From Mycteria americana (lineage: Eukaryota > Chordata > Aves > Ciconiiformes > Ciconiidae), in contig NC_134370.1 of NCBI RefSeq assembly GCF_035582795.1, positions 48,471,501 through 48,535,500 of the forward strand: a stretch of DNA of 64,000 nt, read 5' to 3'. Each line of letters opens with the position of its first letter. Positions within the stretch are counted from its first letter, which is position 1. Positions 22,295-35,544 of the stretch are shown here, piece by piece. The notes under the pieces are model-generated. The model ran no database searches and was not told the DNA's origin. It saw only the letters and a program-made list of their open reading frames with translations. The translations under genes and the position numbers were made by a program.

Positions 22295-25200
22295 GAGAAA
22301 TGTTTCTGTCCTTCCCTTGTGTCCTCACGGGGAGGAGGGACAGCAGTCAACCTTTGCTCAGGTCTGCTCTGATGGGGTGCAAGTTGAGGCTGTGCTCAGG
22401 CACTACTGTTCAGGTAAGCTCTTGGGAAGCTTACACAAGCTCTTGGGAAGCCACCAATGAACCAATGGTGGGACCAAAGACATGGAGAGCTGTTGCTGCC
22501 TGAAAGCATCTCCCAAACAATAGCACTTGGAGATGGAAGGTGCCTCTCTGCAGGAGGATTTTCCAAATGTCCAGCACTGCTCTTGAGGCTCCCTGTATGT
22601 TGTATGCTTGGCATGCAATGCTGTGCCTGACAGCAAGGAATCCTAAATACTGGCTGCAAACAAGGTATGGCTCCTATTTTCAGGCAAACAAGGGAAGAAT
22701 TGATGCTGCTAATAGATGCCAAATGGATTCCTGACTCTAGAAGTCCTGTTAGCTCCTCCTTAGCAGGGCTGATACTGGAGTATGTGATGGTAGCAGTTCT
22801 GTCTTGGGCTTGTTGGTGTGTGTTGTTGCAGCCTGGGTGAAGAGGCACTACTTTTTGAAGGACACAACAGCAGCTCTAACTCTGGGATTTTTGTGGGTGC
22901 TGGGGCTGAGTATGGCTTCTGCTGGGAGAACTGGGAAAAACTTGGTGTTGGAGGTGGACAAGGGCTGTAGATGGGTGTTGCTTCTAGTTGGCATGGCCTC
23001 TGCTTTATAGAGAGCAGGGAGCAATGGCTGCATGGGGAGGTGGAACTGGAGACTTTGTAATTAAGAGAAAGGGGACAAACAGGGAAAGCTACTGGCCCAC
23101 CCTAAACAGATTTTTTTAAGTATAAAGGGAGGGAAGCCCTCAGCCAGTATGTCTACCTAGATTATCATCACCTCTTGTTGCAACAGTCTTGAGGACACTG
23201 TCCCTGCTGTGCTGGAGGAACTGTGCTATAGGGCACAGGAGTCCTCATCACACTTAAACTGAGTCAATATGTATGGGCCTTAAAGCTATGTTGAATTGCT
23301 CTCCTTGCTCTGTAGCTTTCCCTCCTACACAGCCATAGGCTTATCCTGACTTCTTGGCTTAGGCTGCTGAAGGCTTGAGGTGTCTTCTGCCTGGTGGAAT
23401 TCAAGCTGAGTATGAACTTTTGGTGTCTCAACTCCTTAATGTGGTGAGTTGAACACCAGTTGCACTTCTTGGGAGCTTGAGTAACGCAAATATTTCTCAA
23501 AAGTGGTTTGTTTACCCTGGGCTGTGTGCCACTTGCAGCCATGTGCCCCAGGGAGCAGTGGTCACCTCCACTCTAACCTGGAGGCTGCAGGATTTTCTTA
23601 TGCCATGGCTGGAGGGCCATGTGCTTTGAGGTGCTACTTAGTATAAAGATCATAGCTCTGCATCAGGTGAACTAATCGCCTTGTTTTATGTAGTGTTGGA
23701 CCCTGTGCTCCTGGGTGAGCACAGCAATGGGGTCAGATTCCTTGAAGCATGAATGTGCCTTGGTTGGTGCTGGTGACCCTTGTGTGCTTTACAGGGAGAA
23801 TCCCCAAGCCTGTTGACTCCCCCTCTATCCTTTTGGTCTGAATGATCTTATGCCTCATGTTCTTGCTTTCTATATTCTGAGAGAATTCAAAGACCTGATG
23901 CTTGCAACAGCTTTTTCTGAGCTGAGGAAAGGCCTCTTGGCCCTGGATAAAGAGTAAAAAGGGGCAAAGCAGCAAGGCTGGCTCAGAGCAATGCCAGCAG
24001 CTCCAGTTCTCAGATGTGTGGTCCTTTGCTTTTGCTAGTGCCTTCTGAAAACTGCTGCTGTTAAAGGCATTACCTAAATTTGGCAGCTGAAGGCTGGAAA
24101 CAGCACTTCTGCCCTTAAGCTCTTGGGCTGCAATCCCCTAGCCATTAGGATGCAATCTAGTGATACTGATTCTCCCTACAAGATACTCAGCAAAGCCTGA
24201 GCACAGCTACAGCTCTGCAAATGAGCCTTCCCTAATGCTGAGAAATCAGCTTGGCACTTGTGCTCTGTGGGCTCGGCAGGGTATGGAGCAGGAACCCCCT
24301 CCCCAGGCAGGCTTGGTTTGAAAGCCCAGGGATGATGTGCTTAGGGCAAATGTTTCCTGCTTCTGTTTTCAATGAATTAAGCAGCTGAGCTGAAATAATC
24401 AGGTGGAAAAATGAGGCAGCCATGTAAGCTTTTTTGGCTGAAATCTTCCCAGACCAGGCTGTCAGCCTTCATGTTTAATGCCCAAGCTACTTCCTCAAGG
24501 AGCTACAGAAGATTAAAACCCCTTTTTTATTTTTACCCTGACAGGGTGACAGGTACTGTGAAGCTGAGCTGAGTGTGTGGCCAGGCTGTGAGAGATGCTA
24601 CCCTTCAAAAGGCTGTTGGTGCTCCTCCCAATGGCATGGAGACCCAGCCCTGTCCTCTGGGTGGGAGCTGGAGACTGTCCTTTACAGGCAGTCTCATGTG
24701 CATGGTCCTCTTCTAACCATGTGTCTTAAGACTCCTCATTCACCTATAAAGTCACTTTCTTCCTACGCTCCAAAGAAATCTGCCACTGAGCAGAACCTGC
24801 TGCTCTTGCCGCTGTTGTCCTATGCTGCAGGGGTTTGACTGAGACCTGTGCTCCTCTGGGTGTCACATCTCTCCTGCAAGCTCTTCCAGCTGTGAAAGCC
24901 CAGGCCCATGCTGGGCAGGTGCTGCCAGCACTGCCTCCCTTCCCAGACCCACGAGGAGCTTAAGCCATGCTTTGTGGTTATTTCTTCTTAAGTCGAGATC
25001 TGGACTTGTGGCTGCATCTTGTGCAGACTCTAAGGGAGGTAGCCATCAGCACAGGGCTTCTCTCCCCTCTAAGGGCTTCAGCATCCAGGCTAGGAAATGG
25101 GGAGGAAATCTGGCTGGGTTTTGGGCTCCAAGCCCTGTTGGATCTGATCCTATTAGCACTAATCCCTTAGCCTGTGCTCAGATCATCTTTTGAAGCCCAT

Positions 25201-25904
25201 CTTCAGCAGGAAAGACTTGTGCTGGGAGCTGTTGTGCTCCAGGCTGTCCTCTCCCCCTTGCCAGCCCAGGAGGGGCTGCACATTAGCTACTGCTACTTAT
25301 AACACTGTTGGCTTCCCCTGTGGTAGCCAGCACATCTGTAGATTTTAGTATTATAATTTAACATGGCTATTAATTCTTTAATAAATTATTAATCCTAAAC
25401 CGATCTTCTCCCCCCTCCCCCCCACTTACCAGGAAAGAACTTGATAGGAGGTCTGAGGAGAAGGGCTTGGTGGAGAAATGGCTCCCAGAAATCCGGCCCT
25501 GAGCTAAGGCTCCCAAAGCTGGGATTGCCATAGGTGGATTAAGGAGCTGGGGAGGCAAAGGTGTCTCAGAGGATGACAGTGTTTATCTGATTAAGGGACC
25601 AGACAGGAATTTGCAACTGGATGGTCTTAAGAGTTGGGTGGTGCCAGGTGCTGCTCTCTGGTCCCCAAAGGCAGTGAGACCTCCTGCTGGAGCTGTAGTA
25701 GGTGACATTGCTGGTCTATTTTTCCTGTCTGGTTTAACACAACCCTGTGCAATTGCCTGATGGATGAAGAGAGAAAGTGCAGGGCATGTGCTGGTGGTGA
25801 TGCCCAACTCGCCTGCTCTTCCCAACCTGTGAGCTGCATCAGCTGCAGTCCCATAACTGCTGCTTCTTGCACTTTACTAGCATTCACTTCCCTCGCACGC
25901 ATGA

Positions 25905-26160
25905 GCATCTGAGTAAAGACTTAATTAGAAAGCTGTAAGATGCTGGCAGAGCAATCAATTTGTGGGAATTTAATAATGTGAGCAAGGATGCATTGTGGTT
26001 ATTCACGTGTGTCTCTAGCTTGCTGTAAGTGCCCCATTATATGGAGATGTTAGTGATAGGCTATAGGTGGCCTTCAAGGCAATTAATTAAAAGAAAAATA
26101 ATTTACCATGTAGGAGAACAATCAAGTGGTACTTACAGGAATTTTGGGGTAAAGGTGAGC
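25905..26160. promoter_or_regulatory. Candidate conserved non-coding element
   Basis: An AT-rich block with repeated homeodomain cores (GACTTAATTAGAAAG, GGCAATTAATTAAAAG) and an ATTTAATAATG string. No coding frame is credible. The call is based on composition and motif density. Confidence 0.25.
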
Positions 26161-28149
26161 TGCTTGGTATGTTCATTTGCAAATTTGCACTGTCCTGTGG
26201 AAATGGTGTGAGCATCAATGCCTATCTCCCTTCTGCATAGCAGGAGCTGCTCTGTCCTGTCCCTCTCCAGGCATGGCCCATCTATTATTAGACAGCAAGA
26301 ACAATTAAAGATGGGGTAAAATTAATGGAAGACTTTCCCAAGAAGTGAGTTGGGGCTTGTTGCAAGTCAGTTTTGCAAGCCTGCAGGGAGTCGGGGTGGA
26401 TTTGGAGGTCCTGTTGCCTGTGCATTGGTGGGTGGCCTCACCACATCCCCATGGAGTTGATCTTGGAGAGACAGCAGCAGCCCTGGACCAATCTGGATGC
26501 AGGCACTTGGACAACCAGGGAAGGGTGCGCAAAGTTTTTGCGTGCCTGTGGTGTCTGAAGGCAGGCTGGAGGTGACCTCCTTGGAGATGCAGCAGCAACC
26601 AGGGAAAGGGAAAACTGAGGGGAAAGGAGAAAATGTTCATTTTAGCCATTCCTTAATGTCTTGTTACAGGACCCAAAGAGTTTGTGTAGCCAGACATCTT
26701 TCTGACCATGGTTCACCCTTATCCTCCAACTCAAGGGATTGCAGGTTATTTTTAAGCAGGGTATTTGACATGGCAAGACTTGAGGTGCTTCAGTTCATCC
26801 CATGGGACTATCCCCTTCATGGTGCTGCCAGCCATCCTACAGCAGAAGGGACCTTTCTGCAAAGGATTCCTGGTCTGTAAGGTAGATAGCTTAAAAAAAA
26901 AAAGGCAACCAAAATTTCCAAATCTGGTTGAAACCTCCAGGTCACTGTGGCCAGCGTGCCATTTCAGGGGTTTATTTTCCAGTTTTGAAAGGAAGGAACC
27001 TCCTTGCCTACCTCGCAATTAAACATAAACAAAACCTGGTTTGTGGAGCCCTGCAGCCACAGGGGGGAGGTACATCTGCCCAGCCCAAGGACTTCTCAGC
27101 CTTATTTATTGCTGCTTTTTTCTAAGCCAAGAGCCCTCTTGCCTTAAATGCTGCATGTGTACTGCTGCAGACCTGATCATTTAAATAGGAGGCTGCAGAC
27201 ACCCATGCCCTGGGGTGCAAGGGGCTCCTTTCCACCCTTGATTTACCCCTGCAGATAAGCTCCCTTATCTCCCAAGGATCCTATTTCTGCCCCAAATGTC
27301 TTCTGGATCTCACCCTGCTTTTTTGGCTGCACTTTGACCCCAGCTTGGGGGCTTTAGTGATGCTCTCCCACCACAGAGGTGTCCCTGCATCAGCAGCTCC
27401 TGGAGTACTGTGAGCATGCGGGAAGCTCATTAAAAATAAATATTTCTTGTACTGAAAGAAAGCAGGAAAACTGCCCTCTGGCATTTTTAAAATTTATCTT
27501 TTTTTTTTTTTTAAAGCTAAGAGGTGCAGGGAGAGGGGACCTGTGAGAAGGGCTTTTCCATTGCTGATGTTATGTGGGGCTGGCTCTTGCAAGGGGAAAC
27601 CACCCCAGATGTGATGCACTTGGATTCAAAGGGTCCAGGGATTTATTTCTTGAATTGTGTCAGGCTGAGGATGTGACATGAGTTGTGTCCTTTCTCAGCC
27701 CTCTGCATCCAGACATTAAAGAGGACATTACATTTTGATGACCAAATCTATGCATTAAGCATCTACAAACTGGCAGCTGAGTATCAGGGCTAACTTCCCA
27801 ACAATGTGTATTATTGATGCCCTGCCTGCACATGTTCAAGGAAATTGCTACACATTTTTTTTCCTCCTTTTTCCCTTTCTGTGATGATCAGCAAAGCAGA
27901 ACTTTCTAAGCCTTGGGATGCTGCTAGTGGAGCTTTTACAGGCAGTGACCTTTGCAATGGTGTTTTCTGAGCACTTAAATTGTAAATAATATCCATTTTC
28001 TCTGCACAGACCTGGAGAAGGAGCTGAAAAGGAAAATTTCTGGTATCTCTTATGGGTATTTATTCCCATCTGAGAGACAAAAGCATTTCCCCAAGGAACT
28101 GGAGTTAATTCCCTTCTTGTGTTTTTCCTGCCAGAGAAAATGCTCCATG

Positions 28150-28350
28150 GTGTAAATGGAGATGAAGGAGCAAAAGCCATTTGAAAACACTGCTGGTAAA
28201 TTAAAGTTTTGCCATATTTGCTGGGATAATTTAGCGTAATTCCCTGCTAATGAATTAATGCACCACTTCTTGTTCATTATAGCTTTCCTAATTTGATTGG
28301 AGCTCTAAGTGCTAGCTAGCTTCATTACCAGCAAATATTAATGTAATAAA
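28150..28350. promoter_or_regulatory. Candidate conserved non-coding element
   Basis: An AT-rich stretch with several TAATGAATTAATG, GATAATTTAGCG and AATATTAATGTAATAAA strings, next to the palindrome-like GCTAGCTAGC at about 28311-28320. It stands out from its flanks and has no coding frame. Confidence 0.3.
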
Positions 28351-30440
28351 GCAGATTTTGGTGGAGTCCTTCATTCCTAGTGAGCTTCATACCCAGATGA
28401 TGTGCTGGGGAAGGGCTGGGAGGAAGAGGAAGGTCAGGGATGCTGTCCACCAGTGCGGCTTCATGGGTGTCCATCAGCTTCTGTGAGCACAGCATCATCT
28501 CTTGGCGGCCATAGCCAAGGGCTATGGTGTTGCTGCATCCCTAGCAGAAAACACCCTGTTTCCCTGCAGCATCGCAGCCTTACAGGGAGGAAAACCAGAA
28601 GCCAAAAATTATGTAATTGCATTAAATTCATCAACAATTGTTGTCTCATCAGTGGAGCGAAGGGAATAGCCCCACCACAGCCCTGGCTTTGCTTTTTAAT
28701 AAATATAGCTTGCTCTTTAATAAATATATTGTAAGAAAGGTAAAGAAGAAGAAAGCAGAGCACAGGTGACATTTGTTTCTGAAGGCTGTGGCTTTGATGG
28801 CCACACAGGGGAAAACATCACTCTGCAGCCCCTTGTACTTCTTTTTCATCTTCTTCCCCCCCATAAACTTGCACCAGAGGCTTTGGCCAAGGCTGATGCT
28901 GGGATGGGGGATGCACAGTCCTAAGGAGCCTTCCCACCATCCCCCCTGTGTGGCTGGGGAGCCAGGAGGGACAGAACCAGCTCTGCCTCAATTGTATTCT
29001 TAGATGCAAATGGCTCCATACATAATTTAAGCTCTGAGTTGCTTACACTGAGTAATCATTTCTGCTCCAACTAAGAGGGGATGGGGAGGGTCAGCTTTCT
29101 TTTTTCAAGCCTTTTTTTTGTTGTTTTCTCTCAAAAGTGTTTCCTAAGTGCTCAATGAAGAGATTTTCCCATGCTGCATTGAGCATCTGCCGGAGCCTGA
29201 GATCTGGACGTCGTCCAGCATCCCAGAGGTAATCATGGATGATGTCCCAGGGCACTACATGAGCCAACAAGTGGGGAAAGAAATTTTTTTAAATCCATTG
29301 TTTGAGGCGATAGGTGCTAGTTGTGAAAAGACATGTTTTAATGTAAAGCTGAGATGGGGAAGCAGGTATGAGGTTATGAGGTCCCAAACCTGGTCCTGAC
29401 ACCTCCTGGGACTTTGGGCACAGATCTTGATGAACACATTGGGTCCCACCTGGCTCAGGTGGCCTTGGGGACACAGGTCTGCTCCCCCTCAAGGCCAGGG
29501 CATCACTGGACCCAGCGGCAGTGCTCCTTATTGTGGGCTGGCGCCAATGCCTTTGATTTTTCCTGGGGTTTTTTTTCCTCCCTTCTAAGAGACCCAAAGT
29601 TTTAATTATTTATTTGGAGCGTGATTAATGTTTTGTCTGACGTTGTTCTGCCAGGGGAGCCCCGGTACATTTTGGTTTAGCAAGATCTAATTAAGAAATC
29701 CCATCAAGCATGTCATCCCTTGTCTTACAAGTACCTCTAGGGCTCCTCCGGCATGGCTGTGTTTCAGCAGGCTCAGCTGGACCCAATGGCTCTGGGGGTC
29801 TGGGGCTCTTCTGGGGGGTGTTGCCCTGCAAACAGGGGGTGCTCCAGCCAAGCACCCCTTGTCCCAGGAGTCAGATTGCTGCTGCCTCCAGGGTATGGAC
29901 GTAAGAAGCACTTTTGGTCTCAAATTTGCCCTTTCTGGCTGCATTTTGGGGGTGATGCTCTCCTCCTGAGAGCAGGATGCGGCTAGGCTGAAACTGCCCG
30001 GTCCCCACATCCCCACTGGGGATGAAGCATGGGCTGATGACAACATTCACCCACGGAGGTGATGTGACATGGGGCCACCACAGCATTGGCGCCTAGCACA
30101 GGTCTCCAAAGGGGCAACAAGGACGGAGGCAGCCCCTGCGTGGGGCACACGTGTGCGTGTGCATGCATGTACGCATGTGTGCCCACTGCCACCCAGTGGT
30201 GGGAGAGCACCCAGCTGTCACCCAGGAAAATGCATTTTATAAGGCGAGATAACACAGTAAATAAATATACATTACCCATTGGCGTAGCAAGGGCCATATC
30301 CAGGTACTGAAGGGTTGAGCTCCAGGAAGGGTGGCTGCTGGGGAAGCAGGTTTTGCTGGGGTGGTGGTGGTGGAGCTGCCTGCACAGTGCTCAGCTCAGC
30401 ATGTCAGGCAGAGGTCTGGCCTCCCATGGCCTTGGGGGCA

Positions 30441-30590
30441 TTAAATGGCCTGGGCAGCCCCACCTGGGACCCCCACCTGCACCCTGCCCATGGCCCCAGG
30501 AGCCCATTTAAGCTCAGCCTGGGGTTGTCGGTCGCTGCTTGAGCTGTGCTGCAGGGATGCTGCTCTCCAGCCATGCCCATTGACCACAAT
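30441..30590 (+). repeat. Unidentified dispersed repeat, copy A
   Basis: This copy shares with copies at 39043 and 43430 a core that reads, in order, AATGGCC, GCCCCACCTGGGACCCCCAC, CCCATGGCCC, AGGAGCCCATTTAAGCTCAGC, a GGGGTTG step and TGAGCTGTGCTG. All three copies are in the same orientation. A weak resemblance to copy B continues beyond 30590. I could not assign the family. Confidence 0.7.
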
Positions 30591-32972
30591 CTTATTCCTG
30601 CCTCGCCTTGGACCTGCCTCATCCTCATCACCTTGCCTGATGCTCTGAGCTCCCCATTTAAACCAGTTTCCCACTCATCTCCCCTTGATCTCTTGCTGAG
30701 GGTGGGGTGAAGGCTCCTACCTGCTGCCAGGTGTCTATCCCAGGTCTCCATCGCTTTCTTTCCCTCTCCTGGCAGAGCAGGAGGTTTTCTTCAGGTGTTT
30801 GGCTGACACCACTCCATCCTTGGGTTACCAGCCCCAGAGGAGGCTGGAGCCCACCATGAGCTGCTGGCTGAGTTGCTCATCCCATGAGGATGGAGAAGCT
30901 GCCCCAACTGCCAATCAACTGGCAGCCATCCTGTGGTATAGAGGCCTCCAGCAAGCTGTGAAATTACAGACTGGCAAGTGCTAGGATCAAATGAGGATTA
31001 ATTAGCATGCCATGGCCATGAGCACCCATTTCGGGCTCATGTCTGTCTGGGCTTGGCTTATACATCTCCATCCTGTGGCTGCCAGGAGGGCTCGGCTGGC
31101 AGAGCCCAGAGAGGAACGTGAACGGGGGAGCCGCTCTGGTTGGGGTTTGAGTGCCAAGCTGCATCAGGGTGAATCCATAACCCAGCACTGAGTCACCGAG
31201 TGCCCTGATCCATGGCTTGGGGGTGCCCCTGAACCCACCCTTCTCCTCCAGTGGGGATGCCCTGGGCTGAGGGCAAAGAGGTGAAGGGATGCAGGATGCT
31301 GCAGGATGCTGTGATAACGCCCTGGGGAGAGAGGGCTGGGTTTGTGCTGGGGACGGGCACAGTTTTGAGATTCTGTGAGCAGCATGGGTATGCTCTGCTT
31401 GGTGCAGGGCTTGCGTGCTCCTCACCTCCTCTCTGTGCAGCCTTTCCTTGTGAGGAGATAGCAGCCGCCAGTGAGTTATCTGGCTCTGAGGCAGGAGATA
31501 AGCAGAGCTGGGGAGGATGCAACCCCTGGCTTGCTAGGAAAATCAAGCTGGGAAGGCGCAGCCAAGCTGCACCAGCCCACAGGAACCGCAGCCTTTGGGA
31601 GAATGCTTCTTTTCTCCCCATGGAACAGAGCACCCTGGCTGGAAGGGTGAGGATGAGGAGGGAAGAGCCTTGGTGGCCCCCTTGCAGATGGATTTAACTC
31701 CTGAAAGCTGGAAGGGGAGGCTGAAGGAGTGCTCTTCTTGCAGCTATAAAGCATCATCATCATACAAAGCACCAGTACATCACTTGCAGTAATTCAGCTG
31801 TGGAACAGCAAGGAACAAATAAGACAAGATGCTGTACATTAGCAGAGGCAGGAGGCATAGCCTCTACCTTCAAAAACAAAGCATTTGTCTTCCAGCCGCA
31901 GCGAGCAACCAGCCCTGAGCGGTGCAGGGGGGCCAGCTAAAAATCCAGGGATGCTTTTGCCAGCTGATGAGCTACAAGGGGGCTGGTCATAGCCTGGTCT
32001 GAGCCAGGGCTATGTGAAATAAAGCCCATTACTGTGGGGGGAGAGGCTGCTGCAGTCCCTTGAAAGCGGCCGCAACAGATTTGAGCAAAAAAGCTGCATC
32101 TATGTATGGGGACAGCTTGGTTTTTGGCTTCCCAGGGGTGGTCAGGATGAGTGCAGTGACCCAGGGGTGCAGTATGGGCTCCTGTTCCCTGCAGAACCGG
32201 CCTTCCCAAAGCCCAACCCCAAGCCGGAGCTCTTCCTTAGGCTGGAAAATATCCCATTATCCACTTTGATGGCTGCCTTTCATGTCAGCAAGCTCAGAAG
32301 TGAAGTCTCCAGGCAGTTGGGGGCTATTTTCAGCCCTCACCAAAGCGAGACATAGCGAGATGGCTTCTTCTAGGGGGAAACTTCCCAGCTGGATTTTGCG
32401 AGCTGGAGGGATTGGGTGAGCTCGAAGGAGTTTCTTCAAAACACAAACCCCAGCAGAGCCTCTCATAATTCAGGTCAACTCGAACAGGAGCCGTGGGGAG
32501 GGTCAGAACCAGAGGATTAGAATGTGAAGCTGAAATTCTGCTTCAAACCCTGGCTCTGGCCAGAGCAGCTACCAATCATCCTTCTTGGCCAAAAATCAGC
32601 AGGATGCATAGCAGAGGTACCTGCCATTCTGGGTCGCTGGCCAGCCCGTGTCCTTGTTTTATTTGCTGATGGTTTCTTTATTGCTTCTTGGAGGAAACAC
32701 GAGCCCTTTGCCCCTTCCTTTGCTGTCTCTGGCAACTCTCTGGTTGCTGTTTTGGGTGTTCCTGAACAGGTTTTGGTGTCTGGGGAGAAGCTGGGGATGG
32801 AGGACAGGGGCATTGCCAGGATGCTGTGGGGGAAAGCTCATTAATTCATATATGATGTCAAGAGAAAGACAACGTGTTTTCCCAGTCCAGCTCTGGCTGC
32901 ATTCCTCATCACCCTCCCCATGGCCACAGGCTAACCCCAACGAGCTGGATCTTGTCCCTGCGAGAGCAAAGT

Positions 32973-33050
32973 CCGTTAATTCATCATTAATAACTAGGTT
33001 GGTGGTGCAATTAATGACATCATTAATAACTTTGTTATTGGTGTAACAAA
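32973..33050. promoter_or_regulatory. Duplicated TAAT-rich element
   Basis: Two diverged copies of a unit of about 37 bp, each containing CATCATTAATAACT, lie in tandem: one at about 32983-32996 and one at about 33019-33032. They are part of an AT-rich block reaching about 33150. Both copies carry ATTAATAA cores of homeodomain type. Confidence 0.35.
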
Positions 33051-33199
33051 CCCATTTTTACTAGTTTGAATGGTTTCTCCCTATTTGCGTTAATAATCAT
33101 TCCCATCTTCATGAATTTTACGCTAAAAAAACCAAACCCAGCAGGTTTTCCTGCTAAATAATAATAGCAAAACCCCTCTGGGTGTGCAGAGGAGCAGCA

Positions 33200-33430
33200 A
33201 GGACATGGCCCGTGGTTCTCCGTATATCAGCGGTGGCTTTTATTACCCCTTACCCGAGCAAATGGGAGCGGAGGAATTGCCCCTGTCTCTGTTTACCCCT
33301 GTTTTATGGAGGTTTTCCATCCATGCGCCCGAAAGGTTAATACAGCGCTTACTGCCGCCGTCACTTAGATTTATCGGAGAGCATGAAATAAAGCTTGCAC
33401 GGCTGTAAATTCATTCTTAATAGAAACATG
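33200..33430. promoter_or_regulatory. Candidate conserved non-coding element
   Basis: The block keeps many CpG dinucleotides outside any island (GCGCCCGAAAGG, CAGCGCTTACTGCCGCCGTC, ATTTATCGGAGAG) in an otherwise AT-rich setting, and has no credible reading frame. Retained CpGs in unexpressed, non-island DNA often indicate constraint. No motif identifies its role. Confidence 0.3.
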
Positions 33431-35299
33431 GGGGAAGAAGCTATTACCCTTGTCCGTACAGCCCTGGCTGCAGCAATTGGCTTTAAATCCCTGGCCCCAA
33501 GGTGAGTGGCTTTGCCCTGAGCTGTGCAGGAGCCTGAGCTTTGCATCCCCACACCATGCCTCAGTTTCTCCTCTGGCTGCTTTTGCAACTTGTTCCAGGG
33601 CTGCAGGTGATGGAGGTGCCCCCAAATCCGGATCAGCTGAAAAGCGTCTGCTTGTGCAGCTCTGGCTGCTCTGAATTTTTGCCTCATGCTCTTCCTGGCA
33701 TCCTTCGGGAGGAGTTATTAAAGAACAAAGCTACATCTATTAATCATGCTTTTACAATGAGGCCAGGCTGTAAAGAGCTCATAAAAATAAGTAAGTAACC
33801 AGCTGTTGACACATGGAGTACTGGCGGGAGTGGAGAGGAGTTGTCCCATCCCACGTCTCCCCATGCCAGAGCTGGGTGAGCCCGGCTGTCCCCTCTCTGG
33901 GATGTGGGATGGGCACATCCCATCCCTTGGTGGCCCTTTTTGTGGAAAAACAAGAGGTTAAGGCTCCCCTCGGGGTCCCAGCGCTGGGGGTAGGAGGAGA
34001 TGTGGAGGAAGATGATGCATCAGCATCATCAGCCCCATGGTCCCCTCTGCAGGGCTCTTCCCTCTCCCAGCTTTGACAAGGGCTGAGATGTCCCAGTGGG
34101 GACCCAGACGGATGCTCTCTGGATCAGAGGCACTGAACCCTCCCAGGCTCTGCACATTGTGGGAACATATGCTGATCCTCCAGGTGATGCCATGTCCCTT
34201 GGGTCCTAAAAACTAAAAAAAAAAAAAAAAAACCAAACCACAAACCCCTAAATAAATAAATAAAAAAAAGTAATTCAACATAATTTGGGTGAAAGGCTTT
34301 TTTCCTGCTATGATTTGGGTTGAATTCAGAGTCTTTTGATCCCTGCTGTTTCCTCTTTGATGGGCATTTTGCACAAGCATCCCTCCCCTCTGATAGTGAT
34401 TCTGGGTGGCAGCGAGGGTCCCAGCTCCGGGGTGACACTCAGGGTGGCACTGGGAAAAGTCTTGAAATGGAGCATCTCTGACCTGGATTAAAAATAAGGA
34501 GTCATGGTGGTGGTTTTTTGCTGCCAGGCTTGGAAAAAACACCGTCGTGCCCCATTGTGCCAGGGATGCTTGAGGGCTGGCAGTGCAAATGCATCTCTGC
34601 GGGAGGAAGAGCCGATGGGGAGGGCACAGGGTGTTTGTCTCCAGGACCAGGTGCTGCACCGACCCCTTTGGATGCTGAAGGCTTCGGCAAAACCTGGAAG
34701 CCAAAAAAAATGCCAAGGGTGGATTTGGAGGCCCAGATTCCTTCATTTTTTAGAGAAAATCCACCTTTCCCCCCCCCCAAATCAGGGCTGCAGCTTTTGA
34801 AATGCAAAGCCAGAAGCGGGTACCTAAAGGAAAGCTGGAGACGTTTTGTGCATCAGTTTAAAATGATTGCAAGGCTTCAGGGTCACTAATATTTCCCCTG
34901 GACCTGGTATAAAGGATGGAAATTGGGAAGGGGGGTTCCTCACCCTGACTCCTCAGCACTGGTGTGGTTTTGCTCTCTGCAAGCCCCCCTCGATCCATGT
35001 AAACCACTTGGGCCATGTGCCAGCCGGGGAGGTGACAGCTCCGGTGACATCCCTGCTCTGCTCAGACATTGAATATGGCAAAGCGGATCACACCATCTCT
35101 TTTTAAGCCAAACAGGGATAAAATGTCCCAGGGAGGGACATTTGCCCTACCCTGGCCCAGCCACCTCCCCCCCAGCATCCCCACATCCCCATCCATCCCC
35201 TGGCCACGACCTCAGATGCGCTGGCTCTCCCCTCCATATAGGCTTCCCTCTCTTGGCACATATATACATATAATATATATATGTTATTGTTATTATTTC

Positions 35300-35544
35300 T
35301 CCATGACGGATGGTTTATTGATCTGAAGCTTCTGTCCACAAAAAAAACAGTTTAAAATTCCCTGAGCCTTGAAAATGACGGGTAGGTAGTTGGGACATTT
35401 GTCTTCTTTGCCACCTTTTCATGTTAATTTTATTATTAGTATTGATTTATTTAAATATATATTTATATATTTTTTTTTTTCTGTCCCTCCCCAGGAATCC
35501 CCCCATCCACCCACCCTCCCCAAATCCGTGCGGTGGAGCTGGCG
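35300..35544 (-). other. INSYN1: INSYN1 3' UTR with candidate poly(A) signals
   Basis: Minus-strand sequence after the INSYN1 stop is AT-rich and holds three AATAAA hexamers, at 35446-35451, 35429-35434 and 35314-35319. Which one is used cannot be told, and the true 3' end may lie further left. Confidence 0.4.

Larger units (their letters stand above)
22310..35300. other. Intergenic, ZP3 to INSYN1
   Basis: This 13 kb stretch shows no recognisable gene, tRNA or full transposon. Open frames are short and lack domains. It holds AT-rich blocks with TAAT motifs (25905-26160, 28150-28350, 32970-33150, 33200-33430), one copy of an unidentified dispersed repeat at 30441, an A18 tract at 34215-34232 followed by AAATAAATAAAT, and an AT repeat near 35260-35290. 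Confidence 0.55.

Noticed and set aside
22804-23010. Open frame with a possible upstream TTGTTGCAG acceptor after ZP3
   Set aside because: It lies beyond the ZP3 poly(A) signal, has no donor or family match, and contains only a loosely hydrophobic string.
34201-34270. A18 tract followed by AAATAAATAAAT as the tail of a processed pseudogene
   Set aside because: The sequence upstream does not resemble a known gene or SINE and no target-site duplication was evident. It is better treated as a simple A-rich repeat.
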